Positions 7,507 through 16,420 of a stretch of DNA of 64,000 nucleotides are shown one piece after another. The position numbers were made by a program, and so were the translations under genes. Positions within the stretch are counted from its first letter, which is position 1. The number at the start of each line of letters is the position of its first letter. Below the pieces are notes generated by a model that ran no database searches, had not been told where the DNA came from, and saw only the letters and a program-made list of their open reading frames with translations. Source of the stretch: Saccharibacillus soli (GTDB lineage Bacteria; Bacillota; Bacilli; Paenibacillales; Paenibacillaceae); NCBI GenBank assembly GCA_002189105.1, contig NIOB01000001.1, positions 186,001 through 250,000 on the forward strand, in the 5' to 3' direction.

Positions 7507-10500
7507 ATGACGTTACAAATAAGAATGGGGCGTTCCGGGAGCGGTAAAACCAGCCGGATTCTGGATGAGATTCGCGCCCATATCAAGGAAGATCCGCTTG
7601 GTCCTCCATTGATTCTGATCGTACCACAGCAGTCCACGTTCCAGACCGAATATGCACTCTTTGCGGGTGAGCAGGGACAAGGCAGCCTGCGTGCGCAGGT
7701 GTTCAGTTTTCAGCGTCTGGCCTATCGGGTGATGCAGGAGACGGGGGGTTCCGCACTGACGTCGATCGGGGACGAGGGCAAGCGGATGCTGCTGTATCGG
7801 TTGCTGCGGGAACAGCGCGGCAATCTTCGCCTGTTTGGAGCATCCAGCGAGCAGCCAGGATTTATCGCCAAGCTGAACGATCTCTATAGTGAGTTGAAAC
7901 GATATAAGGTTGATGCTGCGATACTTGAAGAATATACGCAGAATCTCGTGACCGCTGGCGATTCGCCGCTGCTGCGCGAGAAGCTGGAAGATGCGCTGCC
8001 GATTTATCGCAGCTTTGAGGAGCGGCTGGCTGAGCTTTATGTTGACTCGGAAGATACATTGACCCGTCTGGTGGAGCAGTTGGGAGAATCTTCGGTTGCG
8101 CGGGGAGCCAAGGTCTGGATCGATGGGTTCTACAGCTTTACGCCGCGCGAGTATGAAGCGATTGGGGCGCTGCTGAATGTTGCGGAATCCGTGATCTGTA
8201 CGCTGACGCTGGATCGTCCATATGAAGGGGGCGAACAACCCAGTGAGCTGGATCTGTTTTATCAGACCGGGACCACTTACCGCAAGCTGTGCCGTTTGGC
8301 GGGGATGCTTGACCACGGCTGTGAGACGATCCAGGAGGAGGATGCGGCGCTGCCGAGATTCCATTCCAGTCCGATTCTGGGACGTCTCGAAGCGCAGCTG
8401 CGTGGGGAGAAGCTGCCGCCTGATCGCGGTGAACAGGGGCGATTGAATACGGATGGCGAGAATGGGATTACGCTGCATGCCGCTGACAATCGCCGGGCTG
8501 AAGCAGATGCGGCGGCACGGGAAATGGTGCGTCTGGCTCGGGAAAAAGGAGCGCGATACCGGGAGATGGCGGTATTCGTGCGCAATCTGGGTGATTACGA
8601 GTCCGTACTGGCGCCTGTGCTTGAAGAGTACGGCATCCCCGTGTTTACCGACCGGCGCAAAGGTGTACTTCATCACCCGCTGTCCGAATTTGTACGTGCA
8701 GCGCTGGATGTTGTGCAGTATCGCTGGCGTTACGAGGATGTATTCCGCTGCGTCAAAACAGATTTGCTGCTGCCTCAGAGCGGCAGCATGGATCGGTCGG
8801 ACATGGATCGACTGGAGAATTTTGTGCTGGCTTCGGGGATTCGGGGGACTCGGTGGACAGACGGCAAGCCATGGCGTGAGGCGCCCAAGTTGTCTCTGGA
8901 CGAGGAAGGCCGCCCGGTTCCCGAAGAGGAATCCGCTGACGCTGAAGCGCGGATGGAGCGGCTGGAAGCCTGCCGTGAGCGGATCGTGAAGCCGCTGGCC
9001 GGATTTGAACGCGCCCTGCGCAAGGCTTCTTCGGCTCGGCAGATGTGTGAAGCCGTATACCGGCTGCTGGAAGACGCGGAGGTTCCCCAGCGGCTGGATG
9101 AAATGGCGCGTCAAGCAATGCTGGCAGGTGATCCCCAGGCGGCAGACGTGCATCGGCAGATCTGGGGAGCACTGCTTGATCTGCTCGATCAGATTGCCGA
9201 GTTGATCGGAGAAGAAGAACTGACGGCCGAAGAGTTTGCCGGCATGCTGGAGACTGGCTTGGCCGGTCTGACCCTGGGGTTGGTGCCTCCCGCACTGGAT
9301 CAGGTGCTGCTGGGTGACATGGAGCGCACACGTCCGTGGGGGATCAAATACGCGTTCGTTCTGGGACTGAATGACGGAATAGTTCCGCTCGTACCGGATC
9401 AGAGCGGACTGCTCAGTGAATCCGATCGGATGCGCTTGACCAAGAGCGTGCTGGATCTATCCCACCCGCGAAATTCCGGAGCCTTCTTCGGGCTGGCAGG
9501 CAATGGTTTGGAGCTTTCCCCCAGTGCGGAGCGGCGTCTGCTCGACGAGCGGCTGCTCGTCTATCACACGCTGACCAGTGCGTCGCACAAATTATGGTTG
9601 AGCTATGCACTCAGCGACGACGAAGATAAACCGCTGCTGCCTTCGGAGATTGTACTGGATCTGCGGGCGGCGTTCCCGTTTATTGGAGAGCGCCGGGAGA
9701 GCGGTCTGCCGCTTACGGGCATGACGCCGACGGAGCATCGCCGCTTCGTGACGCTGCCGGAAGCGACGCTGCCGCATCTGCTGGCACAGCTTCGATCCTG
9801 GAAGGCGGGCGCAGAGATCGAACCGCTGTGGTGGGATGTGTTAAGCGCTTATCAGCAGCGGCCGGAGTGGGACGCGCTGCTGCGCAGCCGCCTGGCTTCG
9901 CTCGTCTACACCAACGAGTCCGATCGCCTTACGCGTGAGACCAGCATGGCGCTGTACGGCCGTAAGCTGCGCTCCAGCGTATCACGGATGGAGAAGTTTA
10001 CGGAATGTGCATTTGCCCATTTCGCTTCACATGGATTGCGGCTCAAGGAACGCCAGCTGTACAAGCTGAACGCCCCGGACATTGGACAGCTGTTCCATGC
10101 CGCACTGAGCGACATTGCGATGCGGCTGAAGTTGGAAAATCGCAGCTGGGGTTCGCTGTCCGTTGAAGAGTGCCTGGCCGAAGCCCGCGCTGCGGTAGAC
10201 AAGATTGCCCCCCGGCTGCAGGGCGAGATTCTGTTCAGCTCAAGCCGATACGGGTATATCACCCGCAAACTGATGGATATTGTGGGCCGCGCCTCCGTGA
10301 TTCTAGGCGAACATTCGCGGCGTGGAGACTTTGAACCCCTGGGGATTGAATTGGACTTTGGACCGGGACAGGATATTCCGCCGCTTGAATTCCAACTGGA
10401 GAATGGCTGTACGATGGAGATTGTCGGTCGGATCGACCGGGTAGACGTTGCGGAGGGCGAGAGCGGACTGCTGCTGCGAGTGATCGACTACAAATCAAGC

Positions 10501-11115
10501 AGCAAGGAATTGAAGCTCCATGAGGTCTACTATGGCCTGTCGCTGCAAATGCTGACCTATATGGATGTGCTGCTCACTCACGCCGAGCAGTGGATTGGCG
10601 CTCCAGCGCTTCCGGCAGGCACGCTGTATTTCCATGTGCATAATCCGCTGTTAACTTCCAATAATGCAATGAGCCGGGATACGGCGGCGCAGAAAATGCT
10701 GGAACGTTTCAAAATGAAGGGGCTGGTCATGGCCGACCCTGAAGTTGTGGGGCAGATGGATCGAACGCTGACGACCGGGTATTCACAGATTGTTCCGGTT
10801 GCACTCAAGAAGGATGGCAGTTTCTACAGCAGTGCTTCCGTAGCCGACCGCGAGCAGTGGACTTCCCTGCTCAAAGGAGTGAGACGCAGCATTGCGGGAA
10901 TCGGAACCCGTATTACGGATGGCGAATCCGAAGCACGTCCATACCGAATCCAGCAGGAGACGGCCTGTGACTTCTGCCCGTACCATGCCGTGTGTCAGTT
11001 TGACGAGAGTCTGGATCATGCAGGCTACAATCATCTGGGCAAGCTGGGCAAAGACCGAGTATGGGATCTGTTCCGTGAAGAAGATGGGAACACCTACAGA
11101 GAGGAGAACCGATAG
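7507..11115 (+). CDS. addB: ATP-dependent helicase/deoxyribonuclease subunit B
   Basis: 1202 residues, near the 1166 of B. subtilis AddB. With AddA it forms the RecBCD-like enzyme that resects double-strand breaks until it meets a Chi site. A Walker A motif opens the protein (GRSGSGKTSRI, residues 8-18). The C-terminal nuclease domain has the VIDYKSSSKE motif near residue 995. The four iron-sulfur ligands of AddB are all present: C834, then C1154, C1157 and C1163 in the C-x2-C-x5-C arrangement. ATG is preceded by AAGGAGG. The stop directly abuts the addA start. Operon-mates AddA, SbcD and SbcC all handle DNA ends. Confidence 0.96.
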   Translation: MTLQIRMGRSGSGKTSRILDEIRAHIKEDPLGPPLILIVPQQSTFQTEYALFAGEQGQGSLRAQVFSFQRLAYRVMQETGGSALTSIGDEGKRMLLYRLLREQRGNLRLFGASSEQPGFIAKLNDLYSELKRYKVDAAILEEYTQNLVTAGDSPLLREKLEDALPIYRSFEERLAELYVDSEDTLTRLVEQLGESSVARGAKVWIDGFYSFTPREYEAIGALLNVAESVICTLTLDRPYEGGEQPSELDLFYQTGTTYRKLCRLAGMLDHGCETIQEEDAALPRFHSSPILGRLEAQLRGEKLPPDRGEQGRLNTDGENGITLHAADNRRAEADAAAREMVRLAREKGARYREMAVFVRNLGDYESVLAPVLEEYGIPVFTDRRKGVLHHPLSEFVRAALDVVQYRWRYEDVFRCVKTDLLLPQSGSMDRSDMDRLENFVLASGIRGTRWTDGKPWREAPKLSLDEEGRPVPEEESADAEARMERLEACRERIVKPLAGFERALRKASSARQMCEAVYRLLEDAEVPQRLDEMARQAMLAGDPQAADVHRQIWGALLDLLDQIAELIGEEELTAEEFAGMLETGLAGLTLGLVPPALDQVLLGDMERTRPWGIKYAFVLGLNDGIVPLVPDQSGLLSESDRMRLTKSVLDLSHPRNSGAFFGLAGNGLELSPSAERRLLDERLLVYHTLTSASHKLWLSYALSDDEDKPLLPSEIVLDLRAAFPFIGERRESGLPLTGMTPTEHRRFVTLPEATLPHLLAQLRSWKAGAEIEPLWWDVLSAYQQRPEWDALLRSRLASLVYTNESDRLTRETSMALYGRKLRSSVSRMEKFTECAFAHFASHGLRLKERQLYKLNAPDIGQLFHAALSDIAMRLKLENRSWGSLSVEECLAEARAAVDKIAPRLQGEILFSSSRYGYITRKLMDIVGRASVILGEHSRRGDFEPLGIELDFGPGQDIPPLEFQLENGCTMEIVGRIDRVDVAEGESGLLLRVIDYKSSSKELKLHEVYYGLSLQMLTYMDVLLTHAEQWIGAPALPAGTLYFHVHNPLLTSNNAMSRDTAAQKMLERFKMKGLVMADPEVVGQMDRTLTTGYSQIVPVALKKDGSFYSSASVADREQWTSLLKGVRRSIAGIGTRITDGESEARPYRIQQETACDFCPYHAVCQFDESLDHAGYNHLGKLGKDRVWDLFREEDGNTYREENR

Positions 11116-14100
11116 ATGGGAATCACCTATGCCGAGAAGCCGGAAGGCAGCCCATGGAGCGACGATCAGTGGAAGGCGATCGCCGCCTCCGGTGGCAATA
11201 TGCTGGTCGCAGCCGCAGCGGGTTCAGGCAAGACGGCCGTGCTGGTCGAGCGCATCATTCGTAAGATTATCGACTCCGACATCGGAACGGGCATCGACCG
11301 GATGCTGATTGCAACCTTTACCAAGGCGGCGGCCTCGGAGATGCGCCAGCGGATTCGAGACGCGCTGAACAAAGCGTTGGTCGAACGTCCGCAGGATGAA
11401 TATTTGCGGCGCCAGTTGTCGCTGTTGGGGCAGGCGTCAATCACCACGCTCCATTCCTTCTGTCTGGAAGTGATCCGCCGACATTATACCTTGATCCAGT
11501 TGGACCCTGGCTTTCGGATTGCCAATGAGCATGAGAGTGCGATCATGCGCCAGGAGCTGCTGGAAGAATTGTTTGAAGAACAATATGAGCGGGAAGAAGA
11601 CGGCCAGCTGTTTCGGCGACTGATCGACTGGTTCGGCGGTGAACGTTCTGATGATCCGGTATTTACATTGGTTCAGCGGTTGTATGATTTTGCACGCAGC
11701 CATCCTTGGCCAGAACAGTGGCTGAGAGATTCGGCAGCTGCTTTTAGGATGGCTGACCTCGATGAGCTTGGCGAGACGCAGTGGGCACAGAGCTTACTGG
11801 CCGGAGCGAGGCTGGAATTGGTAGGTGTGGAAAATGTACTGCGCCGCGCCCATGGACTCGCCCTGTCACCAGGTGGGCCTGCTCCTTATGCCGAGACGCT
11901 GCAAAGCGATTTGGATATGCTGCATCGCCTGCGCGGTGCAGCCGAGCATGAACCGTGGTCATCGCTGTACGCTTATTTTGAACAGGTATCCTTCGTGACC
12001 CTCAAGCGAATGGGCAAAAACGACGAATGTGATCCGGAGATACAAAAGCAGGTCAAAGATCTGCGAGATGCCGCCAAAAAAGACCTGGGCAAAATCAAGG
12101 AATTTTATTTTGGACGTTCGCCGGAGACTTTTCTGGAGGAATTAAACGAGACGGCTCCGCTGATGGAGGAACTGGCCGCGCTCACGATCCAGTTTGGTGA
12201 ACGTTATACACAGGCCAAACGCTCCAGGGGCATGGTGGACTTCTCGGATCTGGAGCATTATTGTCTTCAGATTCTGCGGGACCCGTCTTCACAGCCGGGT
12301 CACTCACGCCCATCGGGTGCGGCGCTGGAATACCGCGAACGTTTTGATGAGGTGCTGCTGGACGAGTATCAGGACACCAACTCGGTACAGGAAGAAATTG
12401 TCTCGCTGATTGCGCGGGAAGAATCAGGCAACCGCTTCATGGTAGGGGATGTGAAGCAGAGTATCTACCGCTTCCGCCTGGCAGAGCCAGGGTTGTTCCT
12501 GCACAAATACCGCGCGTATGGCAGCGACTTCTCACAGGGCGGGTTGAGAGTCGATCTGGCGCGTAACTTCCGCAGCCGCCTGGAAGTGGTGGAAGCTGTC
12601 AATGGAATCTTCCGGGGAATCATGAATGAACGGGTTGCGGAGATTGAATATGATGAACGGGCAGAATTGGCTTATGGAGCCAGCTATTATCCAGCGCCCG
12701 AACGCGGTGAATATGCACCGGAGCTGCTGCTGATTGAGCGAGAAGCTGCTCCGGGTGAACCGGAAGAAGAAGCCGACTCAGATGGAATTACAGTCGAGAT
12801 GGAAGAGATCGAAGCGGCGCGGCTGGAAGCCCGGACGATTGCTGCAAGAATTCATGAATTAACCGGACGCGCCGAGGGACATGAACCGCTGATGATTTAT
12901 GATAAAGATCGGCGTGAGCTTCGCCCGGTCGTCTACGGGGATATGGTCATTCTGCTGCGTTCGGTTGGCGTATGGGGACCGATGATGATCGAGGAGCTGC
13001 GTCTCGCTGGTATCCCGGCTGTAGGAGAGGCTTCCCGAGGTTATTTTGATGCGACAGAAGTTGAAGTGGCCATGTCGCTGCTGCACGTGATTGATAACCC
13101 GCAGCAGGATATTCCACTGGCTTCGGTACTGCGTTCGCCCATCGTGGGTCTGGATGAAGATCAATTGGCACAGATTCGACTGCAAGGCCCACGCCTGTCC
13201 TTCTATGATGCGGTATGTCAGGCAGCTCGAAACGATGAGCGTCATGGAGAGGAGAATGTGGCACAGGGGGCATGGACAATGGACTCTGCTGCGAACGATG
13301 CGGAAAGGCAGACCCGTTCGCAGCTTTACGAAGAGGCACAGCATCAGCAAAAGGGAGATCAAGCTTCATTGTCAGCTGTTCTGCGAAGCTTCTTGGATTC
13401 GCTGGAACGCTGGCGGAAGCTGGCTCGCAGCGGAGAGCTTAGTGAATTGATCCGTACGTTGTATCGGGAGACGGGATATGCCGATTGGGTGGCTGGACTT
13501 CCGGGTGGAGCACAGCGGCGGGCGAACCTGCTCGCTCTCTATAATCGCGCCGTGCAGTTTGAGAAATCGACGGCTGCCCAGGGGTTGTTCCGCTTCCTGC
13601 GTTTTGTTGAGCGGATGAGGGATAATGGTGGAGATCTGGCCGAGGCTCCTTCCGAGGCACAACAGGATTCCGTACGTTTGATGACGATTCATAAGAGCAA
13701 AGGCCTGGAGTTCCCGGTTGTCTTCATTGCTGGATTGTCCAAAGGCTTCAACATGCAGGATCTGAAGGCACCGTTTATGATGCACAAGGAACTGGGCTTT
13801 GGACCGCGCTTCGTGGATGAAGAGACGCGGGTGGGGTATCCTACACTGCCTTCGCTGGCGATTCGTCGGCAGGCGCTGATGGAGCTGTTGGCTGAAGAGA
13901 TGCGGGTTCTGTATGTCGCCTTAACTCGCCCGCGTGACAAGATGATCCTCACAGCTTCGATCAAAGATCTGCCCAAGAAAATAGCCAACTGGTTCGATGC
14001 TTCTGGAGAGGGAGCGGGAATCGCCGATTACGCGCTGGCCAAAGCCAAGACTTATATGGACTGGATCGGTCCTGCGCTGATTCTGGAGCCGGGTGCCGGA

Positions 14101-15144
14101 TTCCTGCGCGAGTTGGCTGAACTTCCTGCTCAATCGGGCAGGCAGGGTCCAGGCACAGGTTGGGTGTTCTCAATTCGCAGCGGTGACGTACAAACGGCGG
14201 CTGAACGTGCCGGTGAAGAATTATATGCCGAACGCATCCAGCAGTTAAAAGCGCTGGCTGGAGGCGAGTCAGCTGGTGATCGAGGATTACGCGGCAAATT
14301 CGCGGAACGATTTGCCTGGCGTTATGCTTATGCTTCGGCAGGTGGAGCCGCAGCGAAGACATCCGTTACCGAGATCAAATCCCGGTTTGCAGGTGACGAA
14401 TATCCGGCAGCTGATGCGCTGGAAGCGGCACGGCAGCTGGCAGGTCTGGTTGATGAAGAGGTTCGTCCATCCGACGCACCAGCGGCGGAATCGACCCTTC
14501 AGTTGAAGCGTCCGCGTTTTATGGAGCGGCGGCGCCTGACTGGAGCGGAGCGGGGGACTGCTTATCATACCGTGATGCAGCATCTTCCGCTGCATCTTGA
14601 TCTGACAGAATCGGTTGTTCGGGAGACGCTGGAACAGCTGGTTCACAAGCATATTCTGCTGCAAGCGGAAGCCGAGACGGTAGAACCGTTAGACATTCTG
14701 CGTTTTATGCAAAATGACATGGGAAGAAGAGTGGCTTCTGCCAACTGGATACGGCGAGAGCTGCCATTCAGCATTGGGGTGGGAACCGAAGGTGAGTTGG
14801 GTACGCTTGTCCTGCCCGTTATGGGTGGACAAGCCAATGCTTGGCCGACAGATGCTCAAGCGGCGGCTTCAGACGGTAATCGACGTGTGCGGTTGGAGAG
14901 TCTGCCCGGCGAGCGGGTGCTGGTACAGGGCGTGATCGACTGCCTGTTCCGCGAGAACGGCAAGTTCATTCTGCTGGATTACAAGACCGATCGAGTGAAG
15001 CCTGGACGAGGAACTGCCGAGCTGGCCGATCATTATCGGTTCCAGCTGGACTTTTACGCCCGGGCGATCGAAGAGATGATTGGCGAACCAGTCCGTGAAA
15101 AATGGCTGTATTTCTTCGATGCAGCAGAGAGCGTCCAATTGTAA
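11116..15144 (+). CDS. addA: ATP-dependent helicase/nuclease subunit A
   Basis: 1342 residues, about 110 longer than the B. subtilis protein. AddA is the 3'-5' SF1A helicase motor and one of the two nucleases of AddAB. Visible motifs: Walker A AAAGSGKTAVLVERI (about residue 34), Walker B VLLDEYQDTNS (about 415), motif V region LMTIHKSKGLEFPVVF (about 856), motif VI VLYVALTRPRDKM, and the C-terminal RecB-type nuclease motif LLDYKTDRV (about 1289). The extra length is spread over several low-conservation stretches, including an acidic one (GEPEEEADSDGITVEMEEIE). The start follows the addB stop with no gap (GATAGATG), with GAGAGGAG as binding site inside addB. Confidence 0.96.
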   Translation: MGITYAEKPEGSPWSDDQWKAIAASGGNMLVAAAAGSGKTAVLVERIIRKIIDSDIGTGIDRMLIATFTKAAASEMRQRIRDALNKALVERPQDEYLRRQLSLLGQASITTLHSFCLEVIRRHYTLIQLDPGFRIANEHESAIMRQELLEELFEEQYEREEDGQLFRRLIDWFGGERSDDPVFTLVQRLYDFARSHPWPEQWLRDSAAAFRMADLDELGETQWAQSLLAGARLELVGVENVLRRAHGLALSPGGPAPYAETLQSDLDMLHRLRGAAEHEPWSSLYAYFEQVSFVTLKRMGKNDECDPEIQKQVKDLRDAAKKDLGKIKEFYFGRSPETFLEELNETAPLMEELAALTIQFGERYTQAKRSRGMVDFSDLEHYCLQILRDPSSQPGHSRPSGAALEYRERFDEVLLDEYQDTNSVQEEIVSLIAREESGNRFMVGDVKQSIYRFRLAEPGLFLHKYRAYGSDFSQGGLRVDLARNFRSRLEVVEAVNGIFRGIMNERVAEIEYDERAELAYGASYYPAPERGEYAPELLLIEREAAPGEPEEEADSDGITVEMEEIEAARLEARTIAARIHELTGRAEGHEPLMIYDKDRRELRPVVYGDMVILLRSVGVWGPMMIEELRLAGIPAVGEASRGYFDATEVEVAMSLLHVIDNPQQDIPLASVLRSPIVGLDEDQLAQIRLQGPRLSFYDAVCQAARNDERHGEENVAQGAWTMDSAANDAERQTRSQLYEEAQHQQKGDQASLSAVLRSFLDSLERWRKLARSGELSELIRTLYRETGYADWVAGLPGGAQRRANLLALYNRAVQFEKSTAAQGLFRFLRFVERMRDNGGDLAEAPSEAQQDSVRLMTIHKSKGLEFPVVFIAGLSKGFNMQDLKAPFMMHKELGFGPRFVDEETRVGYPTLPSLAIRRQALMELLAEEMRVLYVALTRPRDKMILTASIKDLPKKIANWFDASGEGAGIADYALAKAKTYMDWIGPALILEPGAGFLRELAELPAQSGRQGPGTGWVFSIRSGDVQTAAERAGEELYAERIQQLKALAGGESAGDRGLRGKFAERFAWRYAYASAGGAAAKTSVTEIKSRFAGDEYPAADALEAARQLAGLVDEEVRPSDAPAAESTLQLKRPRFMERRRLTGAERGTAYHTVMQHLPLHLDLTESVVRETLEQLVHKHILLQAEAETVEPLDILRFMQNDMGRRVASANWIRRELPFSIGVGTEGELGTLVLPVMGGQANAWPTDAQAAASDGNRRVRLESLPGERVLVQGVIDCLFRENGKFILLDYKTDRVKPGRGTAELADHYRFQLDFYARAIEEMIGEPVREKWLYFFDAAESVQL

Positions 15145-15235
15145 AAATACGTACACCCGCAATCTGCTTGAATGGCTGCATGTAGCGGTTCAAGCAGGGA
15201 GCAGGGATGGGAATAGAGAGAAAGGGGCGCAGGAA

Positions 15236-16420
15236 ATGCGTGTGCTGCACACGGCGGACTGGCATCTGGGCAAGACGCTGGAAGGCCGAAGCCGCTTTGA
15301 AGAACAACAGAAATTTATCGATGAATTGGTGGACATCGTTCGCCGGGAAAAGGTCGATCTGATTCTCATGGCGGGCGATGTTTATGATACGGTCAATCCA
15401 CCTGCGGCTGCGGAACAGCTTTTTTATGAAGGGGTGGCTCGTCTGCGTGCCGAAGGCTGCTTGTTGGCGGCGATCGCGGGCAACCACGATCATCCGGAGC
15501 GGGTTGCTTCGGTTCGGCCTCTGGTTCAGGACACCGGGATTTCGTTGGTAGGATTACCCATGGAAAAGGCGCTGAAACTGGATATTGGGCGAACTGGCGA
15601 ACGTGCTGTGATTGCTGCACTTCCTTATCCATCTGAAGCGCGGCTGAATGAACTGCTGACCCTTGACGGAACGGACGAGGGGCTGCTGCGTCGTGCCTAC
15701 AGTGAGCGAGTGGGGATGCTGATGCGGAAGCTGGCTGCGGATTTTTCTCCGCATACCGTCAATCTGGCGATGAGTCATATCTATGTTCTGGGAGGATTGG
15801 AATCGGATTCGGAACGGCCGATTCAGGTAGGTGGGGCGTATACCGTCGATCCTTCGGCTCTGGCCTGCGGCGCCCAGTATACGGCGCTGGGGCATCTGCA
15901 TCGTCCACAGATCGTCAAGGGCGAGGGGATCATTCGCTACAGCGGTTCTCCTATCTCGTACAGTTTCTCGGAAGCGGGTCAGGCCAAGTCGGTGATGATG
16001 ATGGACATCGAGCCGGGCGCAGAACCGCGCTTGCAGGAGATTTATTTGTCCTGCGGAAGGCAGCTTGTGGAGTGGGATGCCAAAGAAGGCTTGGGGCAGG
16101 TCCATCGTTGGTTGGATGAAGGGCGGGATGCCGGCGCGTTTATTGATCTGCGTATTACATTGACCGAAGCCATGTCGATGAGCGACATTCAGACCCTGCG
16201 CCGCGCTTGCGATGGTCTCGTTCATATTCGTCCGGTCTATCCACAGCTGGAACAGGCCGACCAGCCGGAAGAACGTACAAGGCTGCCGATGCACGAGCTG
16301 TTTAAGACTTTTTATCGTCGTCAGACGGGCGGAGCGGAGCCGGAAGAAGCGCTGGTCTCGCTCTTTATGGAGCTTGCTGCTGATGAGCAGGAACGGATGG
16401 AAGGAGGAGATGCCGAATGA
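15236..16420 (+). CDS. sbcD: Exonuclease SbcCD subunit D
   Basis: 394 residues. SbcD (Mre11 homologue) is the manganese nuclease that, with SbcC, opens DNA hairpins and protein-blocked ends. Phosphoesterase motifs are intact: HTADWHLGK (start), LMAGDVYDT, IAGNHDHPERV and ALGHLHRPQ. The ATG at 15236 begins the conserved MRVLHTADWHLG; the open frame extends further upstream into addA but that part is not family-like. AAAGGGG and AGGA precede the ATG. The gap after addA is 91 bases; the end overlaps sbcC by four bases (ATGA). Confidence 0.95.
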   Translation: MRVLHTADWHLGKTLEGRSRFEEQQKFIDELVDIVRREKVDLILMAGDVYDTVNPPAAAEQLFYEGVARLRAEGCLLAAIAGNHDHPERVASVRPLVQDTGISLVGLPMEKALKLDIGRTGERAVIAALPYPSEARLNELLTLDGTDEGLLRRAYSERVGMLMRKLAADFSPHTVNLAMSHIYVLGGLESDSERPIQVGGAYTVDPSALACGAQYTALGHLHRPQIVKGEGIIRYSGSPISYSFSEAGQAKSVMMMDIEPGAEPRLQEIYLSCGRQLVEWDAKEGLGQVHRWLDEGRDAGAFIDLRITLTEAMSMSDIQTLRRACDGLVHIRPVYPQLEQADQPEERTRLPMHELFKTFYRRQTGGAEPEEALVSLFMELAADEQERMEGGDAE